Shown here in pieces: positions 30,445 through 40,885 of a stretch of DNA of 64,000 bases. The notes under the pieces were generated by a model. That model saw only the letters and a program-made list of their open reading frames with translations. It had not been told where the DNA came from and did no database searches. Each line of letters begins with the position of its first letter. Position 1 is the stretch's first letter. Location: positions 27,723,260-27,787,259 of the forward strand of contig OX246749.1 of the NCBI GenBank assembly GCA_945910005.1. The letters are read 5' to 3'. This DNA is from Isoperla grammatica (lineage: Eukaryota > Arthropoda > Insecta > Plecoptera > Perlodidae). Both the position numbers and the translations under genes were made by a program.

Positions 30445-32606
30445 CCGAATAACATTTTCCCTTATGATTTGTATGAGTTCTTATGTCGTGATTGGTCTTT
30501 GAATACTTGTATTCTGCAACATGAGCCTTTTGTAGGCCAGAACTCAATTTTTGTAATCTAGAATTCCAAGCTTTTGATTGAGATAGTTCTTTATTTTGTT
30601 GGTACATTTGATTTTGATTGATTATTTGGGCTTTACGTCTCATATTTTTGCAACGAGGCTAATCGAGACAATTGTTGGTACATAATACACAATATATGTA
30701 TTTGATCCTTGAAGTTAACTGTGCATTGTAATATTTTGTCTACATTCTATTTATGATGTTGACAGCGGACATTGACGTGCCCCGGGCCAGGACTCGCGCT
30801 GCGCTTTGTTTACATTGAAAAATGTCGTTCTTTCGACGTCAACAATGTCGTGTTTATCATCCAATATTAGGCCTACTTTGTATAGAATCCAAGAACCAGC
30901 CTAGGACAACAGCCTTGGTCTACCCTTAGTTCCATAAATGTTTATCTGGAATAAAGTCATTGTTCGCATTTCGCAATCGGTAGCTAGGGGGTATGGATGG
31001 AGATTGGCGTGGGCCAAGAATGTACTAAATTTAACAGTAGAGCCCTAGAAGCAAACTGCAGTGGGGCCTACCCCTAGGCCTATATCGATTCATTTTTGTG
31101 TAGGCCTGGTCTAGGCTAGGCTAGAGAGAGCCTATAATATTTTCCATTTCAACTTACACAGTTGTAAAATCAAACCTCAAAAGAAGTTATTGGTGTTATT
31201 AGAGACCATAAATGTCAATCATGCCTTTCTTCCGCAAAGTACTCACCATCCCTTATAGTACAGGCAGCTCCAACCTCCAAGCTATATTGGCCTCCAACGA
31301 CAGCGAAAAAATACCTTACTACCCCCACTGTATCAACAATTAAACACAATTATAAGTTTTAATTATTAGCTTTAGCGATCCTCAAATTCTGTACGTGATG
31401 TTAACTTAGATTTTAGGTTATTTATTTCGAAGACAAAATGATCGGAGGCCACTTCATTTTGGAAGCTATGCATCTACCCTTCTTGCTGGTCGGAGAAACT
31501 GTCAACGTGATTGAAGTTTACAACCTTGTACAAAGAGAGCAATAAACCAGCCGCGATTGAACCCAAAATTTGCCGCTGTGCTAGTTGATATGGAAAATAC
31601 AGTAGATAAGGTAGGCCTAGCCAATGTAAGCATATCTTCAGTATGAAATTGAGTCCTAGGCTAGCTAGGCCTACGCCTCACTCCAGACATTGGCTATACG
31701 GCTCTAATGTTACATCAATTACATTATTATGTGCATACACCACCTTATCTGCTAGCTACCTATGCCATCGCATTTTAGTTGTCATGGAGTGCTGTCCCAC
31801 AAGACTTTCGTTTTCAACAGCCGTCACAAACAATACAAACAATGTGTTGTCAATTGTTTTTGTTTTGAATTTTGATATGCACTTTTTGCACACGTAACGC
31901 GCGATAAAGTTAAATCTGGCACAGCTAATCACACCAGATCGCGTCGCACCAAACTGATCATCTGATTTTAGCGTTTCAGTCGCGTCGCATCAAGCGCGTT
32001 TTAGTAAACGCAGCATGAAAACGTTTCTTTTTACTGCGCGCGAAAGAAACTGACATTTTCGCATGCCATGTGGTTGATTGTTGGGAAGGTTGCGATCACG
32101 TTGCGATGTTGCCAAGCGTATTTTAAGGTTGGCAATAGACTTTCATGACCAAATATTACGTGTTCCACTTCATATATCACTTCTAAATCAAAGCAACCAT
32201 ACACAAGTGTTTAAAATATGTTAATATCAATCTAATATTCGGGACATTATTTCAATCAAACAGATATGAAATTAGTGTTATTTGTGCTATTATTTTGTTT
32301 CCACTATATGGCTGCACTGATTTTGAGCGGAAACTACTGCGCCGTGTTTTAGTCAGTTGACGGACTTGCACTTCTGACAATGCAAATAAATTTATAGTTT
32401 AGTTAAAATAAGATATTAACATAGGGAAATATATACAAACAATATTTCAAATACACACTTCTATTTAAAAATTAAAAATATGTTTTTAATTGCATTGTTC
32501 AACTGACTTAGATCATTAGTTATAGTTGACTCTGACTAGAGAGTACACTTAGAGGAGTGACTTTAACTGAACCGTGACAAAGTGGTAGTCTTGTTGGTCA
32601 ACCTAC
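30445..32606. other. no gene recognised (intron of gene 2)
   Basis: About 2.1 kb of mixed sequence between Ig exons of gene 2. It has AGGCCTA-type words around 30870-31130 and 31610-31680 and a cluster of CGCGTCGCA words near 31940-32000. No exon, RNA gene or repeat boundary is supported. Confidence 0.4.
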
Positions 32607-32924
32607 TTGCTACAATGAGAGTCATGAATCTGTCTTCATCCTGGGAGGACGTTTGGATGTGACCCCTGACCGGCCCGTTGTCCTCCTCGCTGACGTTGCT
32701 CACAGCCAGACCGCACTCGCCGCTCTGCAGTCCAGCCCCCAGGTAGCGATGCCGGCCGGCGCTGTCGGCAGATTTGGATCCCTGGTTGAAGTTAACACTC
32801 TTGCCTGGCGGGTAGAAGTAGCACCACCTCAACGGTCCCTGCGCCTTCAACGCGAACCTCGCCTCCCCGCCCTGGAGAACGACGGCCTCCCTCGGTGTCA
32901 GAGTGTGAGAGATGAGGTCCCTGG
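32607..32924 (-). CDS. gene 2, second Ig exon
   Basis: The exon is 318 nt and phase 1 at both ends, between the acceptor CCCTTGTTACAG and the donor TAGCAA|GTAGGT. It encodes an Ig-like domain: ARDLISHTLTPREAVVLQGG, ALKAQGPLRWCYFYPPGK (first cysteine after Trp), YLGAGLQSGECGLAVSNV, and SEEDNG. The GAGLQSGECGLAV block matches GRGLGAGDCGVTLKV in the exon at 40523, so the two domains are of one subtype, seen in arthropod Ig proteins. The residue after SEEDNG that normally precedes the last cysteine is changed (PVRGHI), so the last cysteine appears to be missing. It could be lost function or a variant fold. Confidence 0.75.
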
Positions 32925-33000
32925 CTGTAACAAGGGAGCAGATATACAACACTCCTATAGTGATGTTTGTGTTATAGTCTATACCAAGGACCGTATGCAC

Positions 33001-33660
33001 TAGCGCGAATTTTCAATAGCGCGAAACCCCGTTAGCGCGAAATTCGCTCAGATGAAGTTTCGCGCAAATAGAATTTCGCTTTTCGCCCTTTTGTCGATTC
33101 GCATTTGAGCGAAATTACGTAAGGGCTAACGTGTTTTTCGCGCTAACGTAGTTTCGCGCAACTAGGATTCGCTCTAATGCAGCTACCCGGAAAATTACTA
33201 TCGCGAAACGAAGTTAGCGCGAAGGACGTTATCGCGCAAACGATATTTCCCGCTAACGAGGTTTCGCGCAAACGCATTTCACGGTTCCGTAGGTTCGCTC
33301 TTATATAGTTTCGTGCTTACGTGGTTTCGCTGTTATAAGGTTCCTTGTTTTTCAATTTAGCGAACTTGCAATTGCGCGAAAACTGTTCTCAGTGACTTTC
33401 GCGCAAACGTGGTTTCGCTCAAATAGAGACAGTCGAGTTGCGTTTGCGCGAATTTGCATTTGATCGCAACTTATAAGCGCGAAATGTTGTTTGAGCGAAT
33501 TCGCGATAGCGAGGTTTCGCTCTTATGCTGGCGGTCTGGAGCCATTTAAGCGCGAACTTGCATTTGAGCGAAACGCTCCTAGCGCTACCTGTGTGGCGAG
33601 TATGAGGACGACCAAGCCCGTGATTGCCACCACTCACTTAACATGGAAGTAAAGCTGGTA
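33001..33660 (+). repeat. GCGCGAAA-rich element, copy A
   Basis: The stretch is packed with TTTCGCGC/GCGCGAAA and GAGCGAAA words, more than a dozen in 600 bp, spaced by 10-30 bp. It ends with ACCAAGCCCGTGATTGCCAC, then ACATGGAAGTAAAGCTGGT, which is the inverse of the start of copy B at 37398. A block near 33068-33188 (CTTTTCGCCCTTTTGTCGAT, CTCTAATGCAGCTACCCG) is present in the same orientation in copy B. Sequence after 33660 is unrelated. Confidence 0.8.
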
Positions 33661-33948
33661 ACGGTCGAGCAAAGGAAGGCGTGTAATGCTTACTACTCAG
33701 TAGACGAGTTCCTTGAGGACGAAAACCTGAATAGCTTAAACATTAGTAATATACTCAGTTCATTTCATATCACAATGTCTAAATCTCTGTTACAGATCCA
33801 CATGCACCAATCTATAACGTGCACCCTGCATTTGTTATTGGTTTTTAAATTGAAAGATACTTGTCGTGTCGTAAATAAAAAAACATTACAAAAGCTCAAT
33901 AGTAAATAATAATGTAAATATATATTTAAATATATCTTTATCTACGAA
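33661..33948. other. no feature recognised
   Basis: AT-rich sequence with a short open frame of unknown nature (33643-33909). Confidence 0.35.
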
Positions 33949-34601
33949 CTAGGAAAATGCTCTGTTTGACGCGTTGATGAGCGAGCGCGTCCATATCTAC
34001 GAACGTTCTGGCGAAAAGATCTCAAAGCTAATAAAAACAACAATTAACAACAATTCAAGAATGCACATTGCAAAAATTTTTCTAATTCCCATAGCTATTA
34101 TAATTCCCGATATTGTTGAATGCAATGCCATGTGCGTTGCTAAGAATTTTCTTTGTCATGTTTTCGCCGCGGTCCGCTACCGTTACTAACAGTTATTGAC
34201 AGAAATAGAAATGTAATTTCTGCCTCTAATACGTATCCGATCGCGTCTAAATTAGTATATTCGTGACCGGATGAAAATGTACTACAAGATAGCCACCTCA
34301 CATTTTGCTGTTACTGTTTTTCAGAAAAATATTTTCGAGTAACTTTTGTGTAACTTTGCCAATATTGATCAGATAGCCATTAAATGAACATATTCGTGAC
34401 CGGAAAAAGCTTTAAAAATATGGCTTTCTCACATTTTGCCGCCATTTTGTTTCAGAAAAATATTTTGCAGTAACTATTGTGTAACTTTGTAACTTTTCAA
34501 ACGATTTTGCCTCAAAACTATACACCTTCAATCCACATCGAGGCTTGTGGATGGTCTAAATTTCAAGTTGATCGGACTGTCCGTTCGACCGCTATCGACG
34601 G

Positions 34602-34632
<31 letters not shown>

Positions 34633-34745
34633 CAAACAAACAGAATGAAGTGCCGTTAGAGTCTAGTACGGTACAAAAAAAAACAAAAAAACAGAACGAA
34701 GTGCCATAAGAGTCTCGTGGAAACGCTCGCTTCGCTCGCTTTATT
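33949..34745 (+). repeat. CTAGGAAAAC repeat, copy B (about 800 bp)
   Basis: This matches copy A at 23989-24720 in reverse orientation over almost its whole length. It carries an A run at 34607-34631 and a local duplication of about 40 bp around GAACGAAGTGCCATAAGAGT. No transposase frame is present. Confidence 0.8.
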
Positions 34746-35800
34746 ACACAGGTGTATTCGTAAAAAAATATGTACATAGAAGTAATATTATGTGATAAAA
34801 TTCATCATCAAAAAATATGTTATGCACGTGAATTCGTAACTGTCAGCGGATTTGTCCCAACTCTGGGACTTTGTGATGCCAGAGGGCGGGTACGTCACTA
34901 GTCATCAATTAATTGGTATATTATGAATTATGATAAAATTATTTTTCAAACTAGAACTACGTATGGTTATTGGTTCGGGAGATATAACCAAAATAATGGA
35001 GCGCCACGCAGAAGCGGGGATGGATTTGTTTTTAAAATTCCTATATCTCAAAAAACCGATGACGATAAACGTTACAGACCTGGAAATTGGTAAAGATATT
35101 TCTTGAAACATAAATAAACACGTATTCTTATATTTTTAGCAAATCTAGTTCAGAGGGTGTAAGCAGGGGGTGATTTTTTCAAATCTCAAAAACGGAACAT
35201 GTATTATTCTTGAAATTTGATATTTAGATTCTCCTTTAAAAACACGTCAACAATATTGTTTTAAATTTTTTCAAAAATCCAGTTGGGGGGGGGGGGGGAG
35301 GGGGGGGGTTAAAAGAGGGAGTGAATTATTTAATGAGGATAAACGTATATTTCGAAAACGGTTGCTGTTGCAGACGTGAAAATTGGGATTTCGATTCTCC
35401 TTTAAGAATAAATAATCACGTGTTTTACAATTTTTCAAAACTCAATTTAAGACGGGTGAGAACGGGGGGGGGGTAAAAAGGAAGGGGTGGATTTTATTAT
35501 TAATAAACCGAACATGTTATAGACTTGAAAATTGGTATTCCAAAAATCAAAATAAGGGATGTGAATTGGTTTTCCAAAAATCAAAATAAAGGATGTGAAA
35601 AAGGGGCGGGGGTGATTTTTTTTATGTAAATACATATATATCTCAATAACCGTAGGCCTACATGTTACAGACTTGAAAATAGGTATTTAGATTCCTCGTT
35701 AAAAATAAATAAATATGTGTATTTCTACTTTGTGTGTACCACAATAATTGTACAAAAACCTAAAATCCACGTGAGCGAAGCCACGGCGGGCAACTGCTAG
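34746..35800 (+). repeat. degenerate tandem repeats ending in a Helitron-like terminus
   Basis: From about 34960 to 35710 diverged copies of a 150-190 bp unit recur (ATATCTCAAAAACCG, GACTTGAAAATTGGTATTTA, GATTCTCCTTTAAAAA), with long G runs near 35284-35310. The region ends GAGCGAAGCCACGGCGGGCA, ACTGCTAG|T at 35800. A GC-rich end followed by CTAG-T is reminiscent of Helitron 3' ends, but a clear hairpin and a 5' TC end were not identified. Confidence 0.4.
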
Positions 35801-36650
35801 TTAATTATATTTCTATAGTTTTTGTATGTATAATGACATAATACACACAGCCGGTCTAGCGGAAAATACGAGCTTTTTAATATTGTTTTATTTTTAATCG
35901 CCGCCAGCTTGAAACGCTTGAGATTGGGGGCCTGGGGCTTCGGACCGCTCGGCATATCATTTTCAACACGTTACGGACCAACGCACGCCAAAAGTATTTT
36001 CAACAAGTAGTTTCGGACCTTATGCCACACTATAAAATAAGGCATGTATATTCTATACTATGTTGTTACACCGGCATTGTTTAATATTGTTTGGAAATAT
36101 AAAACTGACAACAAAACTCTTGCCAATGTCTGGCCACACTTGTCAAACAAATTCACAGAACATAGTAATATCTTGGTATAAACAGTCTTTACGCTTACGT
36201 GTTTGTTTGTATACCGGCCCGCCTATGTTTTAGGTGTCGTTCAGAACCACTTAATACGTTAACCATTACGTAACGTACGGAAAAATCATAATCATCGCGT
36301 TCTATACGTTTCACGCATATGCATTAACCATTACCATTACGCATTACGTTTTTGTGTAGACTGTAGACCATCAACTAAATAGGTAGCAAATTTGTTGAAA
36401 TATTTAGCGATATAACTATAGTTTCTCTATTTTCTTGTACACAATACATATTGTATATCGAAACTTCATCTCAACACACACTCAACACACGTGTAATAAC
36501 ACGTGTAAATAACATGGGGAAGACACAGCAAACTATGGCAGTGACAAGGGCTAAATTACCACACGATAATAAATGTTTTAAGATTTATCTTGTACCATTG
36601 TCTTGTTCATACATACAAACATTATGCTGAATAATAATAAGTGGTTAAAA
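35801..36650. other. no gene recognised
   Basis: AT-rich sequence with ATTACG/CGTTACG words near 36220-36350. Nothing else is supported. Confidence 0.4.
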
Positions 36651-36654
36651 AAGG

Positions 36655-36735
36655 ACGCTGCCCGGGTTTGAACCACGAAAATCTTTACTTTGGAAGAAAA
36701 GCAAGCATGCTCTCCACTTCGCACTATACGCCATG
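36655..36735 (-). other. tRNA-like sequence with B box and T-run
   Basis: On the - strand a perfect B box (GGTTCAAACCC) is preceded by a weak A-box-like segment and followed after about 12 nt by TTTTTT, a Pol III-type terminator. The full cloverleaf cannot be folded by eye. It is most likely a tRNA pseudogene or a SINE head. Confidence 0.4.
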
Positions 36736-36879
36736 GCTGTTTTGTTAACAGTTTTTCAAATTGATTTTCGATTCTTTTGACCCCAAAAAATGTTGAATGA
36801 CAAGTTTAAAGACGTTCATTAACACTGTAAAACGTTTATTTTAAGCGAAGCCAAGTATTGAATCGATGTTCCAGTGGTG

Positions 36880-36953
36880 GCTCGTTGGTCCAGTGGTTAG
36901 CATCCCTGCTTCCAATGCAGAAGGTCCCGGGTTTAAATCCCGCTTCAGGCAAA
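36880..36953 (+). other. tRNA-like sequence (tRNA pseudogene or SINE head)
   Basis: An A box (TGGTCCAGTGG), an anticodon-arm-like CTGCTTCCAATGCAG and a near-consensus B box (GGTTTAAATCC) lie at tRNA spacing, followed by AAAAGTTTTTTT. The acceptor stem does not pair by eye, so a working tRNA is doubtful. If the CTGC/GCAG stem is correct the triplet at the anticodon position is CCA. It lies 150 bp from the - strand tRNA-like unit, divergently. Confidence 0.4.
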
Positions 36954-37124
36954 AGTTTTTTTAACTTCTAATATGGATTCAATTTTATCACTTCTTGGCT
37001 TAGGAATAAGTCAACAGTTACTTTGGAGCCGTCCTAGCAACGAAGCACTCAATTAATTCAAAGTAGTTCTGAATCGCCCTTGTTGATTCTGGCATTTGTC
37101 CGCAGGTGTCCGCACTGTCCAATC

Positions 37125-37285
37125 ATTGATTCATATGTTTCATATTTGAAATATAGACCTTTCGATTGGTAATCGTAGCCTACAGGGTTGGTCTAGTCGC
37201 TATAAATTAATGTCCCCCACTGAAAGTCAGTTTAGTTACTGAGTGGGTAGACTATATAATTACAAATTTATTTATTTAACCTTCA
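37125..37285 (-). repeat. dispersed repeat D, copy 3
   Basis: Read on the - strand it matches the copies at 23222 and 39017 (GTCTACCCACTCAGTAACTA, AACCAACCCTGTAGGCT variants). Confidence 0.75.
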
Positions 37286-37397
37286 TTGGCATTTATAAAC
37301 TCGGTTCACGATTTTAAACGGAGATACAGCTCCGCTTAATTTAAGCTCAGATTGATAGTTTAGCCATAGGTTTCCTCTATTTTGTAAAACGACCGCA

Positions 37398-38070
37398 ACC
37401 AGCTTTACTTCCATGTGAAGTGGGTGGTGGCAATCAGGGGCTTGGGGGTTCTCACATTCGGCACACAGGTAGCGCTAGTAGGGTTTCGCTCAAACGCAAG
37501 TTCGCGCTACCGTAGCTCCGGACCACCTGCATAAGAGCGAACCTCGTTAGCGCGAAACAACATTCGCGCTTTGAAGGTTTCGCTCAAATGCAAGTTCGCG
37601 CTAACCTGGCTCGACCACTTGCAATAGAAAGAAACATGATTTGAGCGAAACCTCGTAAGCGCGAAATCGCTCTAACAACATTTCGCGCTTATAGGGTTTC
37701 GCGCAGCCGCCTTTCGCGCTAATGTGGTTTCGCGCTTTTAGGTATTCGCGCTATTGCAGTTTCGCTCAAATGCAAGAAATATCATCAACACTTGCGTTAG
37801 AGCGAAATTTCGCGTTGTTCAGTTTCGCTCAGTTGTTTGTTGACTGGTACACCCGACTGCGCGAAAACGTTCGCGCGAAACTGCACTAGAGCGAAAAGAA
37901 AAGTGTCGCTCTAGCGTGGTTTCGCGCTTTTGATGTTTCGCGTGGATAGGATTTCGCTTTTCGCCCTTTTGTCGATTTGTATTTGAGCGAAATTACGTAA
38001 GGGCTCACGTGTTTTTCGCGCTAACGTAGTTTCGCGCAATAAAGAATTCGCTCTAATGCAGCTACCCGTA
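37398..38070 (+). repeat. GCGCGAAA-rich element, copy B
   Basis: It begins with ACCAGCTTTACTTCCATGTG, the inverse of the right end of copy A, and is then built of the same TTTCGCGC, GCGCGAAA and GAGCGAAA words. A block at 37948-38068 matches copy A in direct orientation and is the last recognisable part. Copies A and B therefore look like a left half and a right half of one larger element with inverted ends. Confidence 0.8.
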
Positions 38071-39010
38071 TACCAACTCAGTTACAATATATTACTTGCT
38101 GATTTTCAGTTTATTTTATTGTACTTTTGGTATTTTAATTTTTATGTTATTATTTTTGAAAGTTAACTTAGTGGGCAACGACGAACTCTACAACTACTTC
38201 ATACGTTGTTGAGATGGCTTTCCGTAGGACACATTTATAATGTTATTTATGTCAATCCTTGCTATGTCGGTTACGAGACCCCGGTTCCGCCTAGACAGGT
38301 ATTATTAATGTAGAGAAATTTGACTTAACCCAAAAATCGACTTAACCCAAAAGAAATTGCAACAGTAGGTTTTATGGTATCAGTCATCAGAAAATTGAGC
38401 TCCATAACGTATCCAAACCCCGCTTATATCAGCATGGAGTAATTTTATTAAAATTAGTTATTATGGGGACATTGTACAATAAAAATAAAAATTTCTACAA
38501 ATGTGAACAGATCAACATGAAATCGTGGACACACGTACATCAACACCTTTTTTTAACACGTGAATTGTTTAAAAGTTTGCCACCATTTTCCGACCATTGT
38601 TGATCACATTCTGCCTTTTTATACAATTCTACCGGGCTCCAATGGGGCTCAAGTACAATTCATAAAGCAAACGATAAAAATTAAACCCATGTATGGTAAT
38701 TACAAGCTAGTTGCACTGAATGCGTATCCATTTTGTGTGTTATTATTATTGCACTTAAATGATCATTTATAAAAAAACCAATACATCAGCTTTGAAACTT
38801 AATATTATGAACACTTCTGAAAATTTGAAGAGAATTGTTTAGAAATTAATGAATTCTCTTGCAATGAATCTTTCTCCTTGATCTTAAAAAGTGTTAATTT
38901 ATCATTCAATGGGAAATTAACCTAGAAGTTTTCCATTACAAATAACTTCCTGCCCAACAGGAATTCATTAGTTACGTAAGTGTGGTATTTTTGCAAATGA
39001 AGCCGTCAGA
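38071..39010. other. no gene recognised
   Basis: AT-rich sequence; no supported exon, repeat or RNA. Confidence 0.4.
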
Positions 39011-39016
39011 TATATA

Positions 39017-39185
39017 TTAAAATAAATAAATAAATTCACATTTAGAGTCTACCCACTCAGTAACTAAACTGATTTGCAGTGGGGGACTTTAATTTAAAGC
39101 GTCTAAACCAACCCTGTAGGCTCCAAACATCATCTACGAGTGAGCGATAACCAATCAAAGATCTATATTTCAAGTACGAAATTCA
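39017..39185 (+). repeat. dispersed repeat D, copy 2
   Basis: About 165 bp closely matching 23222-23400, including the flanking (AAAT)n-like stretch and the tail AACCAATCAAAGATCTATAT. The close match in the same orientation suggests recent mobility. Confidence 0.8.
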
Positions 39186-39225
39186 ATCTTCTTTTCTTGC
39201 CTTAACACTTTTTAACCCTTAAGGA

Positions 39226-39836
39226 CTCGCCCCTATTTTCATAACCTTAGGACTCGCACCTGGGTATTTTTTACCCATGAATTCTAATCAGTATAATAGT
39301 CGTTATATGTCTTTGATTTCATTTTTGTCGCACGAGGCACTTACTTATACTATTGCCTGTTCATTTGTACTCTTTATATCAAATACATTTTTTTTTGTTT
39401 TTGAGTAATATTAGTTTTTCAAAATATGTGCAAAAAGAAGTAAAATTATACGTGAATTTATATTTTATTCATTATTTCCATTTCTGTGCGAGCTATGTCA
39501 CACTATGTTGTGTTTTTATTGAAAGGTATAATATGAAAGGTATAATAATAAAGATTTTCTCAAACAGGACAATAATAATAATTAGCGCTATAATTAGCAC
39601 TAGCCAAAAAATAAAACTTCAGCACTCGCGTGTGGGTAATTCTTACCCGGAGCAGAAACGAACGCCTACACAGCACAAGAGACTAACTCCAACTGCGTGA
39701 AGAAAACGCGGAGCTGTGACCAAGTGTTCAACTTGAAGGTATAGAGTGGGAGGAGGGTATGGCTTAATTTGGCACGAAGATATCAGTCTTTTCATTGGCT
39801 CTGGGTATTTTTTACCCACACGCGAGTCCTTAAGGG
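39226..39836. mobile_element. piggyBac-like non-autonomous transposon (TTAA target)
   Basis: The ends are perfect inverted repeats CCCTTAAGGACTCGC/GCGAGTCCTTAAGGG, each preceded or followed by TTAA (39222-39225 and 39837-39840). TTAA plus CCCT termini is the piggyBac signature. A palindromic word GGGTATTTTTTACCC occurs just inside both ends and a variant (GGGTAATTCTTACCC) at about 39634. The 611-bp interior has no transposase. Confidence 0.9.
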
Positions 39837-39840
39837 TTAA

Positions 39841-40522
39841 GATAGCGACGAGGAGAGCTCATTAATTTCTCAACCAAATCTGTTCAAATTTAAAAAATAC
39901 GTTCATAATTACTAAGGTTTAAAACTGATGAATCGGGGTTTATTAATTAAAAATTACGTTCAATATTTATTTTAAAACAAACATCAATTCCTTTTTGCTG
40001 TAGAGAACTTTTTTTTTCACTAAATCGATACGTGTTTAATGTTTATGTTACGTGTATCATTACCATACACAAGACGGGTTTTTAAATTTTATTTATCGTT
40101 CACTTCATGAATTTTAAAAGCCCTTTCAAAACCCGGTAAAATTGTACTTAAAAACAGAATGTGCTCAAAAAATAGCAGCACAAATTTTACAAATTTTTGT
40201 GTAATATTAAGGTGCTGAAGTATTTGTGTCGGCAGTTTTAAGGCTGATCGGTTTTATATTGGTTTAATTAAAATGTATTTATTATACACGCCCTACTGTC
40301 CGCTTAAAAGCTTATTTTCTTAACTGTATCTCATGCGGATTATTGTAATCTTCCCTATATCATTAAAAGATAAAGTCGTAAAGTAAGTTCCAAATATGAA
40401 AAAACCACCCCAAACCGGGAATCTAGCCCTAGTGCTTCTGCATTGGAAGTAGGAATAAACTAAACCCACTAGACCAACAAGCCACACAACCAGCTCAAGT
40501 GGGTTGAAACCGTGAAACTCAC
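39841..40522. other. intron of gene 2; no feature recognised
   Basis: Sequence downstream (on -) of the first Ig exon. No other exon or repeat is supported. Confidence 0.4.
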
Positions 40523-40885
40523 TGCGAGCGAAGAGGTCGGCCCAGGCGTAGCTCCAGCCGCCGTTCCCGGCTCGGACTCGACAAGCGACCATCCAGTTCT
40601 TCCAGCCCGTCACCTTCAGGGTGACCCCGCAGTCCCCCGCCCCCAGACCCCGGCCGCTGTAGCTGTAGTCGTTGAGCTCAGAGGTCAGATGGGTAGAGTT
40701 GGCCTGGGACAGAGACCCCCGACTAAGATCCAGCAGTGGACCTTCATTGCCATCATCGTCCCGCCACGTGAACTGACACCCGGCCAGGGCTACACCAGCA
40801 GAGCAGGTGTAGGTAACAGTGTGGTGGGCTCGGGATGATACATGCACGTAGTCCGGGGTCATGGTGAGGCTGTAGGACGCCACCC
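40523..40885 (-). CDS. gene 2, first Ig exon
   Basis: The exon is 363 nt, phase 1 at both ends, from the acceptor TATGTCTCAG to the donor CGCA|GTGAGT. It encodes a complete Ig domain: VASYSLTMTPDYVHVSSRAH, TVTYTCSAGVALAGCQFTWR, SGRGLGAGDCGVTLKV and WMVACRVRAG. It joins in frame to the signal-peptide exon at 42707-42761 and to the Ig exon at 32607. The GAGDCG block places it with the second domain in the same Ig subtype. Eight tandem copies of the acceptor plus the first third of this exon lie between it and the signal-peptide exon. Confidence 0.85.

Noticed and set aside
35784..35800. Helitron 3' terminus as a firm call
   Set aside because: CTAG-T is present but no convincing hairpin or 5' end; kept only as a low-confidence note.
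36880..36953. Functional tRNA gene
   Set aside because: A and B boxes are good but the acceptor stem does not pair by eye.
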